Shown piece by piece: positions 1 through 9,005 of a stretch of 63,441 nucleotides of DNA (positions are counted from its first letter, which is position 1; each line of letters begins with the position of its first letter). The notes beneath the pieces were generated by a model. That model worked only from the letters and a program-made list of their open reading frames with translations, had not been told where the DNA came from and did not search any database. Where the stretch lies: positions 1 to 63,441 of the forward strand of contig JASCPF010000012.1 in NCBI GenBank assembly GCA_029959325.1, written 5' to 3'. The position numbers were made by a program, and so were the translations under genes. This DNA is from Microbacteriaceae bacterium PS02068. GTDB taxonomy: Bacteria; Actinomycetota; Actinomycetes; Actinomycetales; Microbacteriaceae.

Positions 1-407
1 CCGCCGCGCAGGCCGCTGCCGAGGCGCAGGCCGCCGCCGCGGCGAAGGCCGCCGCGAAGGCCCCGGCCGCGCCGTCGGTCCCCGCAGTGAACGTCAACGT
101 CGATCCGGCGTCGGCGCAGGGCATCGCTCGCTCGATGATGGCCGCGAACTACGGCTGGGGCGACGATCAGTTCGCCTGCCTCGTGTCGCTGTGGAACCGC
201 GAGTCGGGCTGGCGCGTGAACGCGGCCAACGGCAGCGGCGCGTACGGCATCCCGCAGGCCCTCCCCGGCAGCAAGATGGCGTCGGCCGGCGCCGACTGGC
301 AGACCAACCCCGCGACGCAGATCGCGTGGGGCCTCGGCTACATCGCCGGCCGGTACGCCAACCCGTGTGGCGCGTGGGCGCACTCGGAGTCGAGCGGCTG
401 GTACTGA
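1..407 (+). CDS. C-terminal part of a secreted lysozyme-like (transglycosylase-fold) protein, 5' truncated
   Basis: The reading frame is open from the window edge (first full codon at base 3) to the stop at 407, so the start lies outside. The visible part begins with an Ala/Lys/Gln-rich low-complexity stretch typical of a coiled or linker segment. It continues into a domain of about 105 residues with SLWNRESGW, GAYGIPQALPGSKM and IAWGLGYIAGRYANPCGAW, the usual signature of the C-terminal lysozyme-like domain of actinobacterial cell-wall proteins (aggregation-promoting-factor or transglycosylase-like type). The Glu in NRESGW is the likely catalytic acid. The product probably acts on peptidoglycan outside the cell. 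Signal peptide and any LysM or G5 domains cannot be seen. Confidence 0.85.
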   Translation, partial: AAQAAAEAQAAAAAKAAAKAPAAPSVPAVNVNVDPASAQGIARSMMAANYGWGDDQFACLVSLWNRESGWRVNAANGSGAYGIPQALPGSKMASAGADWQTNPATQIAWGLGYIAGRYANPCGAWAHSESSGWY

Positions 408-529
408 TCGCGAGATCGTTGCGCGAGAGGGCGTCGGGGATAGCCCCGGCGCCCTCTCGCGTCAACCCCCTCCCCCGATTCGAGGGGTCGACGTACCGTG
501 GAATCACTCTCGAGAGAAAGGGGTACCCC

Positions 530-700
530 ATGGGACTCGACGACAAGATCAAGAACGCGGCAGAAGACCTCGGCGGCAAGGTGAAGGAAGGCGTCGGCAA
601 GGTGACGCACAACGAGCGCCTCGAAGCCGAAGGCAAGGCAGATCAGGTCAAGGCCGACGCGAAGAAGGTCGGCGAAGACGTGAAGGATGCCTTCAAGTAA
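530..700 (+). CDS. CsbD family stress-response protein
   Basis: A 56-residue, very hydrophilic, Lys/Glu/Asp-rich protein with the family pattern DKIKNAAEDLGGKVKEGVGK, then a second half with EGKADQVKADAKKVGEDVKDAF. This is the full usual length of CsbD/YjbJ proteins, small general-stress proteins of unknown biochemical role. The ATG is preceded by a purine-rich GAGAGAAAGG ribosome-binding site. The gene is alone on its strand and is followed by a strong hairpin shared with the convergent glutamate decarboxylase gene. Confidence 0.93.
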   Translation: MGLDDKIKNAAEDLGGKVKEGVGKVTHNERLEAEGKADQVKADAKKVGEDVKDAFK

Positions 701-722
701 GGACATCCCCCCTTTTGACGAA

Positions 723-758
723 GCGAATGCCCCCACCCGTCTCGGTGGGGGCATTCGC
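723..758. terminator. bidirectional hairpin terminator
   Basis: A perfect 15-bp inverted repeat (arms 723-737 and 744-758, starting GCGAATGCCCCCACC) closes a 6-nt loop. It lies between the stop of the csbD-like gene and the stop of the convergent decarboxylase gene. There is no clear T-run, but the GC-rich stem in a convergent gap fits a terminator serving both strands. Confidence 0.8.
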
Positions 759-761
759 GCG

Positions 762-2126
762 TCAGTGGGTGAAGCCGGGCGTGTGCCCCTCGGCAGGCAT
801 GGGCGACTCGAGCAGTTCGAGGTAGCGCACCGCGTCGGCGATGTCGGCGAGGAGCTTCTCGGCGAGGTCGCGGCTGAGACCGTTGCGCACGACGATGCGC
901 TGCACGGTGAGGTGCGTGAGGTCGGCAGGCATCGGATACGCCGGCACGATCCACCCCTTCATCCGCAGGCGGTCGGCGAGGTCGTAGAGGGTCCACTTCG
1001 CCGAGGTCTCGTCTTTCAGGTACCACGCGAACACGGGGATGTCGGTGCCGTCGTTCCACAGCTCGAACGGGCCCAGCTTCGCGATGCCGTCGGACAGATA
1101 GACCGCGACGTCCTGGCACGCCTGCTGCATCGCCGTGTAGCCGGCGAACCCGAGGCGGAGGAACAGGTAGTACTGCAGCAGGATCTGCGCGCCGGGACGC
1201 GAGAAGTTGAGGGCGAAGGTCGGCATGTTGCCGCCGAGGTAGCTCACCTCGAACACGAGGTCGGAGGGCAGCCACTGCGTATCGCGCCACACGACCCAGC
1301 CGACGCCCGGGTAGACCCCGCCGTATTTGTGACCCGACGTCGAGATCGAGTGCACGCGCTCGAGGCGGAAGTCCCACTCCAGATCGGGCTGCAGGAACGG
1401 CGCGATCATCGCCCCGGATGCCCCGTCGACGTGGATCGGGACGTCGAGGCCGGTCTTCGCCTGGATCTCGTCGAGCGCCGCGGCGATCTGCTTCACGGGC
1501 TCGTACATCCCCGTGTACGTCACACCCATGATCGCGACGACGCCGATCGTGTTCTCGTCGACGTATTTCTCGAGGTCGTGCCCGTCGAGCACCTTGTGGT
1601 CGTCTGAGATGGGCATGAGGCGCATCTCGACGTCCCAGTAGTTGCAGAACTTCTCCCAGCACACCTGAACGGCGCTCGACATCACGAGGTTGGGCTTCGT
1701 GGCATCCTTCCCCTCCGCCTTGCGCTTGTGCTGCCACAGGCGCTTGAGGGCGAGCCCGCCGAGCATGCACGCCTCGCTCGATCCGGTGGTCGACGTGCCG
1801 ATGGCATCCTCGACGCTCGGCGCGTGCCACAGATCGGCGAGGATGCGCCAGCAGCGGTCTTCGACCTCGGCCGTCGAGGGGTATTCGTCCTTGTCGATCA
1901 TGTTCTTGTCGAACGACTCGGCGTACAGCTTGTCGGCGTAGTCGTCCATCCACGTCGACACGAACGTCGCGAGGTTCAGACGCGCGTTGCCGTCGAGCTG
2001 GGCCTCATCGTGCACGATCTGATACGCCGTCTCGGGCAGCATCTCTTCGTCCCCGAGCCGGTAGCGCGCCGCCGCCGACTCGCTGGTCGGCCGGTCGAAG
2101 ATGGGCGTGAGCTCACTGTCGGTCAT
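762..2126 (-). CDS. gadB: glutamate decarboxylase (PLP-dependent)
   Basis: 454 residues, the normal length of bacterial and plant glutamate decarboxylase. It converts L-glutamate to GABA and CO2, consuming a proton, and usually serves acid tolerance or GABA metabolism in the cytosol. Visible family signatures: GTSTTGSSEACMLGGLALKR near residue 110, HVDGASGAMIAPF (Asp234, pyridine-ring contact) and SISTSGHKYGG with the Schiff-base Lys267. The start is 6 bp downstream of the pyruvyl transferase stop, so the two are probably one transcript. No glutamate/GABA antiporter gene is adjacent. Confidence 0.95.
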   Translation of the reverse strand: MTDSELTPIFDRPTSESAAARYRLGDEEMLPETAYQIVHDEAQLDGNARLNLATFVSTWMDDYADKLYAESFDKNMIDKDEYPSTAEVEDRCWRILADLWHAPSVEDAIGTSTTGSSEACMLGGLALKRLWQHKRKAEGKDATKPNLVMSSAVQVCWEKFCNYWDVEMRLMPISDDHKVLDGHDLEKYVDENTIGVVAIMGVTYTGMYEPVKQIAAALDEIQAKTGLDVPIHVDGASGAMIAPFLQPDLEWDFRLERVHSISTSGHKYGGVYPGVGWVVWRDTQWLPSDLVFEVSYLGGNMPTFALNFSRPGAQILLQYYLFLRLGFAGYTAMQQACQDVAVYLSDGIAKLGPFELWNDGTDIPVFAWYLKDETSAKWTLYDLADRLRMKGWIVPAYPMPADLTHLTVQRIVVRNGLSRDLAEKLLADIADAVRYLELLESPMPAEGHTPGFTH

Positions 2127-2132
2127 GGTTCC

Positions 2133-3350
2133 TCATGGTAGGGGGTGGTCCTTGCCCCCGCCGGTCACGGCGGCGATGTCGTCCCACCACGCCGCCGCAT
2201 CGGCGCGGTGCTGCGACAGGCGGCGAGCCGCGTGCGCGCGGATCTCGTCGCGCGCACTCCAGAGCGCGCCCAGCCGGTCGACGCCGAGCACATCTGCCGA
2301 CGAGAGGGGCACGAGCGCATCCTGGCCCCAGTGCGCCAGCGCGCCGCGCTGCTTGACCGCCGTGTACTCGTCGGTCACCAGGCCCAGCACGGGAACTCCC
2401 GCGGGAGCAGCGAACACCGCCGGGTGGTAGCGGCCCGTGATCAGCAGCGCCGACGAGCGGGCGAGGGATGCCGCCGACCGCGCGTCGCCCGACGGCACGA
2501 CCGTAGACGGCGTGCGCAGGTGCGCGCGCACCTCGTCGTGCAGCAGCGCGTCGCCGCGCGGCGCGGCGCCGGTGAGTGGTGCGGCGAGTGGCCCGTAGTG
2601 CGCGTGGAATCGCACCGGCTCGCCCGTGAGGTCGGCGGCGTCGTCGACCAGCGCCGCGACGCGCGCGACGGTCTCGTCGCGGTCGGCGCCCCCCAGGCTG
2701 AGCGAAAGACTCACCAGGATGCCGGCGGGCACGGCCGGTGCGGCCGGCGTGGCATCCCGCTCGTCCATGCCGAGGAACGAGGCGTCGTCGACACCGAGCC
2801 GCGCGTCGACGCCCAGCTCCGCGGCGAGGCGCTGAGACGCGCCCTCTCGCACGCCCACCCGGCGCGCCGTCCGCAGGATCGACGCGACGAGCTCTCGGTC
2901 GCGCCCGACGAGGTGCGGGCCGAACGTCTGACCCGAGACGACGAGCGGGCGGCCTGCGCGTGCCGCGAGGCCGGCGAGCGCGGCTCGTTCGTACACGTGC
3001 AGGGGCCAGGTCGAGGCGAGGTTGCCGCCTCCTGCGATCACGACCCCGTCCGCTGCCGCGACGGCGTCGATCACGGCGTGCGCCGGATCGCCCGCGCCCA
3101 GAGCCGCTCCCCCGGCCAGCACGGCGGCGAGGCGCGCCTCGGATGCCTCGCGGTCGAGACCGTCGAAGCCGATGCGCGCGACCGCTCCGACGCCGTATCG
3201 CGCGGCGGTCTCGGACGGCGCCGACGACACCGCCACGACGTCGGCGCCCCGCGCCGACAGCTCCTCTACCGCGGCGTCGAACATGGCCTCGTCGCCGATG
3301 TGCACCATGTCGTCGACGACGCCCACGTCGCCGATCATCACCAGGTTCAT
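2133..3350 (-). CDS. polysaccharide pyruvyl transferase family protein
   Basis: 405 residues when started at the ATG at 3350, which has a GAGGAG ribosome-binding site just upstream (longer readings add 26 unrelated residues). The N-terminus MNLVMIGDVGVVDDMVHIGDEAMF, the central VIAGGGNLAS and VVSGQTFGP, and the C-terminal LLITGRYHPAVFAAPAGVPVLGL match the two-lobed CsaB/PssM-type fold. These enzymes transfer pyruvate from phosphoenolpyruvate to glycans. It is divergent from a glycosyltransferase pair, which suggests a surface-polysaccharide function. The acceptor sugar cannot be inferred. Confidence 0.82.
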   Translation of the reverse strand: MNLVMIGDVGVVDDMVHIGDEAMFDAAVEELSARGADVVAVSSAPSETAARYGVGAVARIGFDGLDREASEARLAAVLAGGAALGAGDPAHAVIDAVAAADGVVIAGGGNLASTWPLHVYERAALAGLAARAGRPLVVSGQTFGPHLVGRDRELVASILRTARRVGVREGASQRLAAELGVDARLGVDDASFLGMDERDATPAAPAVPAGILVSLSLSLGGADRDETVARVAALVDDAADLTGEPVRFHAHYGPLAAPLTGAAPRGDALLHDEVRAHLRTPSTVVPSGDARSAASLARSSALLITGRYHPAVFAAPAGVPVLGLVTDEYTAVKQRGALAHWGQDALVPLSSADVLGVDRLGALWSARDEIRAHAARRLSQHRADAAAWWDDIAAVTGGGKDHPLP

Positions 3351-3484
3351 GACACTCCTCGAGACTTCGCGAAACTCCACAGAGTAGCTGTGCGGTCTCG
3401 ACCACGCTAGGCCAGGGCCGGCGGTCATCCGGACGGCTTACGATCGAATACCGCCCCGATCAGGGTGGCGAAGCGAGGAGTCCC

Positions 3485-5632
3485 ATGGGCGTGCAGACGG
3501 CTCTCGATGCGGTGCGGCAGGCACCCGGCATCGTCGATGCGATGCGTCTTGCCGACGACCTGGCGTTCGAGGCCGGACGCGACCCCGGTGTGCGCACGCT
3601 GCGGGTGCTGGCATCGGCGCTCGCGGGTGACGACCAGGTGGCGGCGATCGCCGCCGTGCACGCCTTGGCCGAGGTCTTCGACGAACAGGCATCGCGCATG
3701 CTGACCGCCTTGCTCTCGGACGACCGGGCGACGATCCGCGAGCACGCCGCCTGGGCGCTCGGCTCGGGACTGCCCCGCTACGAGGCGATGGGCCGTCTGA
3801 TCGGGCTCGTCGCCGCCGGCGGCTTCACCGGCATGCTCGCCCAGCGCACACTCGAGCAGTGGTCGACGATGTCGGCCGAGACCCTCGCCGTCAGCCTCGA
3901 GACGGCACTCCTCGGCATCCATGAGCCCGCCGCGCGGGCGCGGATCGTCGAGACGCTCGGGCTCGTGCGGCCCGCGGTCGCCACGCGCGCACTGCTGCAG
4001 ATCGCCCGCGATGCCCGCGAAGACGACGAGGTGCGCATCGCCGCGGTGTCGGCTCTCGGGCAGCGGCCGGGCGTGCCGGGAGTCGTCGACCCACTCACCT
4101 CGCTCGCCGTCGGCGAGGGACTGCTCGCCGAGGTCGCGCGGCTGGCGCTGGTCGACCTGGCCGGGGCGCCGCCCGCGCCGCGGGCGACCGGCGAGGGTCT
4201 CACAGTGGCGCAGCTGTTCCTCCACGCCGACATCGATCCGTCGCTGAGCTCTGCCGGCGCCGGCGACAACGGCGGCATCGCCACGCTGCTCGTCCGACTC
4301 GGCGATGCGCTCGTCGCCGACCCCTCGACAGGTGTCCGCCGCGTGATCACGCTCTCGCGGGGCCCCGTCGCGCGAGCCGCCGACGATCTGCTCGAGGTCG
4401 GGTCGGCCGATTCGGGCCACATCTACAGTCACGTACCGCTCGGACCGGCGCCGGTTCCGTCGGCCGCGGCCTGGCCGCTGCGGGTGACGGCGCGGCGTGG
4501 CATCCGTCGCATCCTCCGCGCCGCGGGGCAGGTCGACCTGCTGCACCTGCGCATGGCCGACGTGGGCAGCCTCGCCGCCGCCGATGTCGCGCGCGAGCTG
4601 GGCATCCCGGTGGTCTTCACCGTCGCGCCCGACCCGCACGGCGTGATCCAGTCGATGGATCGCTCGGGCGCCCTCACGCGCGAGCGTTTCGGCGACGTAG
4701 ACCTCGCCGAGCATTTCTGGTTCCGCGCGCGGCTCGTGCAGAGCCTTGCATCCAACGCCGCGCACACGGTGCTGTTCCCCCGGCCGCAGCTGCAGCGCGA
4801 CATGCTCCAGCTCGTCGGGATCGACCTCACCTCGCATCCCGAGCGCCACACGATCGTCGCCGAGGGCGTCGACCTCGACGTCGTCGATCGCGCGGTCGCC
4901 GCCGGGCGCGCGCAGGCAGAGTCCGGTCCGGCCGCGATCGCCGACCTGCGGGCACGGGTCGAGGCGCTCGCCCCCGAGCGGCGCGGGCTGCCGATCGTCG
5001 TCAGTGTCGGGCGCCTGCACCGTGTGAAGGGCATGGCGACTCTCGTCGAGACCTGGGCGCGCAGTGGACTGCAGGGCCGCGCCAACCTCCTGATCATCGG
5101 CGGAGACCTCGAGCACCCCTCGCTCGACGAGCGCGAGCAGCTCGACCGCATCGACGAGGTCGTCGCCGCGGGCTCCCGCGCCGACGCCGGGCTAATCCTC
5201 GCCGGGCACCAGCCGAACGACATCGCCGCCCTGTGGCTCGCCGCCGTGCGGTTCGGGATGCCGGGGCTCACCTCCCCCGGCGGCGTGTACGTCTGCGCGA
5301 GCCTGAAGGAGGAGTTCGGCATCGCGCTGCTCGAGGCGATGGCGACCGGGCTCATGGTGGTCGCACCCGACGGCGGCGGACCGGCCACCTACGTGGAGGA
5401 CGGCGTGACCGGCGTGCTGACCGAGACGTGGGATGCCACGCGCCTCGAGTCGGCGATCGGTTCCGCCCTCGACGCGGCGGGCATGCCAGAGGGCGACCGG
5501 CCCGAGCGCGCGCACGAGATGGTGCGCGCGAACTTCACGATCCAGGGGATGGCCGCCGCCCTCGGCCCCGTCTACCGCGGGGTCGTGGCCGACGAGGTCG
5601 AACTGATCCGCGCGGCGGGCGCCACGCTGTGA
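3485..5632 (+). CDS. HEAT-repeat-like / GT4-type glycosyltransferase fusion
   Basis: 715 residues with a GCGAGGAG ribosome-binding site. Residues 1-240 are a string of short helical pairs (RTLRVLASALAGDDQVAAIAAVHALAE, TIREHAAWALGSG, EVRIAAVSALGQRPG) resembling HEAT/armadillo repeats. Residues 250-715 form a GT-B glycosyltransferase: a Rossmann-like acceptor half with HTVLFPRPQLQRDML, a donor half with VSVGRLHRVKGMATLVETWA, and CASLKEEFGIALLEAMATGLMVVAPDGGGPATYVEDGVTG carrying the EX7E motif of family 4. It probably uses a nucleotide-sugar donor on a surface glycan. Its stop overlaps the next gene as GTGA, so the two are translationally coupled. Confidence 0.85.
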   Translation: MGVQTALDAVRQAPGIVDAMRLADDLAFEAGRDPGVRTLRVLASALAGDDQVAAIAAVHALAEVFDEQASRMLTALLSDDRATIREHAAWALGSGLPRYEAMGRLIGLVAAGGFTGMLAQRTLEQWSTMSAETLAVSLETALLGIHEPAARARIVETLGLVRPAVATRALLQIARDAREDDEVRIAAVSALGQRPGVPGVVDPLTSLAVGEGLLAEVARLALVDLAGAPPAPRATGEGLTVAQLFLHADIDPSLSSAGAGDNGGIATLLVRLGDALVADPSTGVRRVITLSRGPVARAADDLLEVGSADSGHIYSHVPLGPAPVPSAAAWPLRVTARRGIRRILRAAGQVDLLHLRMADVGSLAAADVARELGIPVVFTVAPDPHGVIQSMDRSGALTRERFGDVDLAEHFWFRARLVQSLASNAAHTVLFPRPQLQRDMLQLVGIDLTSHPERHTIVAEGVDLDVVDRAVAAGRAQAESGPAAIADLRARVEALAPERRGLPIVVSVGRLHRVKGMATLVETWARSGLQGRANLLIIGGDLEHPSLDEREQLDRIDEVVAAGSRADAGLILAGHQPNDIAALWLAAVRFGMPGLTSPGGVYVCASLKEEFGIALLEAMATGLMVVAPDGGGPATYVEDGVTGVLTETWDATRLESAIGSALDAAGMPEGDRPERAHEMVRANFTIQGMAAALGPVYRGVVADEVELIRAAGATL

Positions 5633-6939
5633 CGCTGCTCGTCATCAGCCCTGACTACGCCTCGCACCTGCTGCCGCTCGCGACGCTCGCCACGGCCTGG
5701 CGCGACGCCGGCGAGCGCGTCGTGGTCGCGACGGGGCCCGCGACCGACCCCATCGTGCGCGAGTTTGGCCTCGAGAGGCTCGACCTGCCGCTCGGGCGCG
5801 GCAGCAACGCGCGGGTGATCTCGGCCGACGACCAGCCCGAGGACGAGTCGGCGTCGCTGCGCGGCTTCTTCGACGCCACCCGCGAGGGCATGGTCGAGAC
5901 GCTGCGCTACCAGGCATCCGAGCGCCTCACCGACCTCATGTGGGACCCGGTGACGATCGGGCGCCGCGTGCTCGACGCGGTCGCCGCGGTCGGGCCGTCG
6001 ACGATCCTCGTCGACCACCTCGCGTTCAGCGCGCGCCTCGCTCTGCAGACGGCGGGCATCGCGTACGGCGACGTCGTGCTGGGCCACCCGAGCGCGCTGC
6101 CCGTCGCCGGCGAGGTCTACGGCTTTCCACCGTTCTGGCCGCGTGCCTTCGCGCCCGACGGCGCCGCGCTCGACGAGCTGCGGGCGCTGTGCGACGAGGT
6201 CTCGGCGCGCTTCACAGCCGAGTGGAACCGCACGGCGCTCGCGCTCGACCCGTCGGCGACGCCGACGGCCGACGCCTTCGCCGAACACGGGTCCACCGTG
6301 CTCTACAACTATCCCGCCGAGCTCGCCGAGGGCGACGGACGGGCGCTTCCCGCGCATGCGTTCCTCGGCTCGACGCGCCGCAGCGAGCCGGTCGACGACG
6401 ACGTCGAGCGGTGGATTGCAGGCGCGGGCGAGTACGCCTACGTCAGCTTCGGCAGCTTCCTGTCGGTGCGCGGTGATGTGCTGCGTCGCGTCACCCGGGC
6501 TCTCGCCGCAATCGGGATGCCAGCGGCCATCGCGACAGGATCGACGCCGGCGTCCGAGCTCGGCGAGATCCCCGACGGCTGGCTCGTGCGCGACTACCTT
6601 CCCCAGGTGCGGCTGCTGTCGTCGGCGCGGCTCGCGGTGACGCACGGGGGAAACAACTCGGTGACCGAGGCGATCGGGCAGGGCGTGCCGCTGCTCGTGC
6701 TGCCGTTCTCGACCGATCAATTCGCGGGGGCCGCGGCGATCGAGCGGGTCGGCTTCGGCCGCGCGCTCGCCCCCAACACGGCGTCGGTGGATGACCTCGC
6801 CGAGGCTCTGCGGGGGGTGCGCGATCTGCCGGATGCCGCGCGCGGGCGGCTTCGCGCTGTCGCGGCCTCGCAGACGCGGCGTCCCGGGCCGCAGATCGCC
6901 TACGAGCTCTTGAGCGGAACCGGCACACCCACGAGTTGA
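5629..6939 (+). CDS. GT1/MGT-type glycosyltransferase
   Basis: 436 residues from a GTG start overlapping the upstream stop. The protein has a typical GT-B macroside/UGT architecture: N-terminal SPDYASHLLPLATLATAWRDAGERVVVATG, central YVSFGSFLSVR, and the C-terminal donor motif WLVRDYLPQVRLLSSARLAVTHGGNNSVTEAIGQGVPLLVLPFSTDQ with the conserved THGG and the closing FSTDQ. It probably transfers a sugar from a nucleotide donor to a small or lipid acceptor. The last 40 bases overlap the convergent glycosyltransferase gene, so the coding frames run tail into tail. Confidence 0.88.
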   Translation: MTLLVISPDYASHLLPLATLATAWRDAGERVVVATGPATDPIVREFGLERLDLPLGRGSNARVISADDQPEDESASLRGFFDATREGMVETLRYQASERLTDLMWDPVTIGRRVLDAVAAVGPSTILVDHLAFSARLALQTAGIAYGDVVLGHPSALPVAGEVYGFPPFWPRAFAPDGAALDELRALCDEVSARFTAEWNRTALALDPSATPTADAFAEHGSTVLYNYPAELAEGDGRALPAHAFLGSTRRSEPVDDDVERWIAGAGEYAYVSFGSFLSVRGDVLRRVTRALAAIGMPAAIATGSTPASELGEIPDGWLVRDYLPQVRLLSSARLAVTHGGNNSVTEAIGQGVPLLVLPFSTDQFAGAAAIERVGFGRALAPNTASVDDLAEALRGVRDLPDAARGRLRAVAASQTRRPGPQIAYELLSGTGTPTS

Positions 6940-7580
6940 GCCATCGCCTGCGGGTCGCCGGCCGCCTCGCGGTATCGCTCCATGAGCGCGGCGTTCGCGT
7001 CGTAGCGCGCGCCGGCGCGCACCTCGGCCTCGTGGTGCAGCGCGTAGACGGTGCCGTCGTGACGCACCGGGGGCACCCCGAAGAGCGTCTCGTGGGCGAG
7101 GTACCACGCGGCATCCTCGAATCCCCACCCGCGGAAGCGCTCGTCCTGCCCGCCGTGCGCCGCCCACGTGCGCGGGGTCGTGACGTAGACGCCCGAGCAC
7201 GCGCCGTTCACGAGCTCGAAGTCGCACTCGTCGGCCGGGGTGCCGGCCCGCAGCTGCGCGGTGCCCTCGCGGCCGAGCCAGTGGTAGGCGGTGTAGGGCA
7301 GGTGCACGCGCCCGCTCGTGCGGGCCGCTGCCACCGCCTCGCGCAAAGGGCCGACCTCGGGCACGGTGTCGGCGTCGCCGATCACGACGGCCTCGTCCGG
7401 CGCCACGCTCGCGACGGCCCGATTGCGGCAGGCCGCCAGCACGAACACGTCGTCGTCGGTGTCGACCTCGCGCACCGTCGCCTCGGGGACGTTCCGGGCG
7501 TACCAGTCGGTGACGTACTCGTACGCGCTGACGCGCGACGGCGCAGGGCGCCAGGGGATGACGACGGTGAACGGAGACAC
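6900..7580 (-). CDS. GT-A (family 2 type) glycosyltransferase
   Basis: 226 residues. The start FTVVIPWRPAP is the usual first strand of a GT-A fold. VVIGDADTVPE supplies the DXD metal site, and CSGVYVTTPRTWAAHGGQDERFRGWGFEDAAW has the galactosyltransferase-like GWGxED acceptor/catalytic motif (residues about 130-160). A cytosolic or membrane-peripheral enzyme acting on glycans is likely. The gene faces the GT1-type gene and shares 40 bp with its 3' end. The ATG is close to the 7580 position with no strong ribosome-binding site. Confidence 0.82.
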   Translation of the reverse strand: MSPFTVVIPWRPAPSRVSAYEYVTDWYARNVPEATVREVDTDDDVFVLAACRNRAVASVAPDEAVVIGDADTVPEVGPLREAVAAARTSGRVHLPYTAYHWLGREGTAQLRAGTPADECDFELVNGACSGVYVTTPRTWAAHGGQDERFRGWGFEDAAWYLAHETLFGVPPVRHDGTVYALHHEAEVRAGARYDANAALMERYREAAGDPQAMAQLVGVPVPLKSS

Positions 7581-7631
7581 CCGAACAGGGTACGACGCGC
7601 CACGACGACGCGGCGCCGGGCGTGAGTGGGC

Positions 7632-7943
7632 TCACTCAGAGGCGGCCCCGGCCTCGACCTGGGACAGCCGAGCGACCTGCCGTCTGAGGCGGAGGTTGTC
7701 GGCTTCGACAGCGAGGACGTGGCGCGCGCCGACGATGTTCACGCCGTCGTCGAGCAGCGCGATCACGCGCCGCACGACGTCGAGGTCGTCTTCGCTGTAG
7801 CGCCTCGTGCCGCCGGGCGTGCGGTCGGGCGTGAGCAGCCCCTTGCGCTCGTAGAGGCGGAGGGTCTGGTCGCCGACGCCCAGGATCTCGGCGGCGACCG
7901 TGATGCCGTAGACCCCGCGCGACCGCGAAGGATCGTCGCTCAT
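7632..7943 (-). CDS. MerR-family heat-shock regulator (HspR-like)
   Basis: 103 residues from the ATG at 7943; an upstream extension of 34 residues is possible but runs through the promoter of the divergent gene. [66 protein letters not shown] is a MerR-type winged helix-turn-helix followed by the start of the effector coiled coil. The short length, lack of sensor cysteines and position divergent from hsp20 point to an HspR-type repressor of chaperone genes. A textbook HAIR inverted repeat is not evident between the two genes. Confidence 0.85.
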   Translation of the reverse strand: MSDDPSRSRGVYGITVAAEILGVGDQTLRLYERKGLLTPDRTPGGTRRYSEDDLDVVRRVIALLDDGVNIVGARHVLAVEADNLRLRRQVARLSQVEAGAASE

Positions 7944-7973
7944 GGATGCCTCGAATTCTGCCGCGTCGGCTAC

Positions 7974-8002
7974 TTGAAATCGGATGACGTTTGGAGTAGA
8001 AA
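7974..8002 (+). promoter_or_regulatory. candidate promoter of the hsp20 gene
   Basis: TTGAAA (7974-7979) and TAGAAA (7997-8002, continuing AAT) are spaced by 17 bp and lie 65 bp before the hsp20 ATG. This is a notably AT-rich patch in an otherwise GC-rich gap. A strong GGAGGAG ribosome-binding site follows at about 8053-8060. Confidence 0.45.
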
Positions 8003-8066
8003 ATCTATCGCAGTCGACACAGATCGTCGATTGAGACATTCTCACAGTGGATGGAGGAGATCAAGA

Positions 8067-8504
8067 ATGCTGTTGCAACACGACCCGTTCCGTGACCTCG
8101 ACCGGTTCACTCAGCAGGTCTTCGGAACGATGAACCGCCCTTCGCAGATGCCGCTGGATGCCTGGCGCGACGGTGACGAGTTCGTCGTCGAGCTGGATCT
8201 GCCCGGAGTGGACCCGAGCAAGATCGACCTCGACGTCGAGCGGAACGTGCTCACGGTGCGCGCCGAGCGCCTGAGCCGCGTGCCCGACGCCGCGAACGCC
8301 GTCGCGACCGAGCGCACCTGGGGCGTCTTCAGCCGCCAGCTCGTGCTGGGCGACGCGCTCGACACCGAGTCGGTCGACGCCGACTACACCGCCGGCGTGC
8401 TGCGCCTGCGCATCCCGATCGCCGAGAAGGCGAAGCCGCGCAAGATCAGCGTCAGTTCGCGCGACGCGGTCACGGCCCGCGAGGACCGCAGCCTCAGCGC
8501 CTGA
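8067..8504 (+). CDS. Hsp20/alpha-crystallin small heat-shock protein
   Basis: 145 residues. The N-terminus [20 protein letters not shown] is typical of actinobacterial Hsp20. The alpha-crystallin domain covers about residues 30-130, with [30 protein letters not shown] and the closing [18 protein letters not shown] (the conserved GVL plus IxI-like tail). ATP-independent holdase preventing protein aggregation in the cytosol. Divergent from the HspR-like gene, which is its probable repressor. Confidence 0.95.
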   Translation: MLLQHDPFRDLDRFTQQVFGTMNRPSQMPLDAWRDGDEFVVELDLPGVDPSKIDLDVERNVLTVRAERLSRVPDAANAVATERTWGVFSRQLVLGDALDTESVDADYTAGVLRLRIPIAEKAKPRKISVSSRDAVTAREDRSLSA

Positions 8505-8535
8505 CAGCAGGGATCGACGCTGGAGGGGTGCGAAG

Positions 8536-8811
8536 GTGACCGACATGGATGCCATGGACCTCGAGATCGAACGCAACGCTCTGGACGATCTGTTGCGCGA
8601 TCAGGACTGGTACGACGCCGAGTTCCTCGCGATCATGGCCGCCTCGGGATTCGCCGCGCGCACCGCGGTGACGCTGTTCGGTGATGGGCGCGACCCCATC
8701 ACCGTGTTTTCCACGTCGGCACGGAGACTGCTGGAGGAACGTCCGGTGTCTTCGTCTTCCAGATCGCGTGCGCGGGTGCGGTCGCCCCCGCCTCCGCGAC
8801 AGTCGCCGTGA
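8536..8811 (+). CDS. small hypothetical protein
   Basis: 91 residues from GTG 8536, with in-frame ATGs at 8545 and 8554 as alternatives, 31 bp after hsp20 and after a TGGAGGGG ribosome-binding site. The first 55 residues (IERNALDDLLRDQDWYDAEFLAIMAASGF) look like an authentic acidic helical protein. The last 30 residues are Ser/Arg/Pro-rich and look like readout of a frame that is not normally coding, so the 3' part may be degraded. No family recognised. Confidence 0.55.
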   Translation: MTDMDAMDLEIERNALDDLLRDQDWYDAEFLAIMAASGFAARTAVTLFGDGRDPITVFSTSARRLLEERPVSSSSRSRARVRSPPPPRQSP

Positions 8812-9005
8812 CCATCCGAGCGCCCGAGCGCCCCGCCGCCTTCATGGCGCGCGGGGCGCTTGGCTTTGGCGGCGTGCCGTTTCTTCGCACCCGAGTTCCC
8901 ACGCGAACGAGAACGAACTCGTTGCGCGTCCGCGCCACCGTCGACTTGTCCGAACCGAGTTGCCACGACGTCTGACATGTCTGACGCACGTGTACCATCG
9001 TGTGC

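Noticed and set aside
643..7635. Long open frames antisense to gadB, the pyruvyl transferase and glycosyltransferase genes
   Set aside because: They are Arg/Pro/Ala-rich, typical of antisense frames in high-GC DNA, and lack domains.
7944..8066. HAIR operator for HspR
   Set aside because: CTTGAAA at 7973 resembles one half-site, but no matching inverted half at the correct spacing is found.
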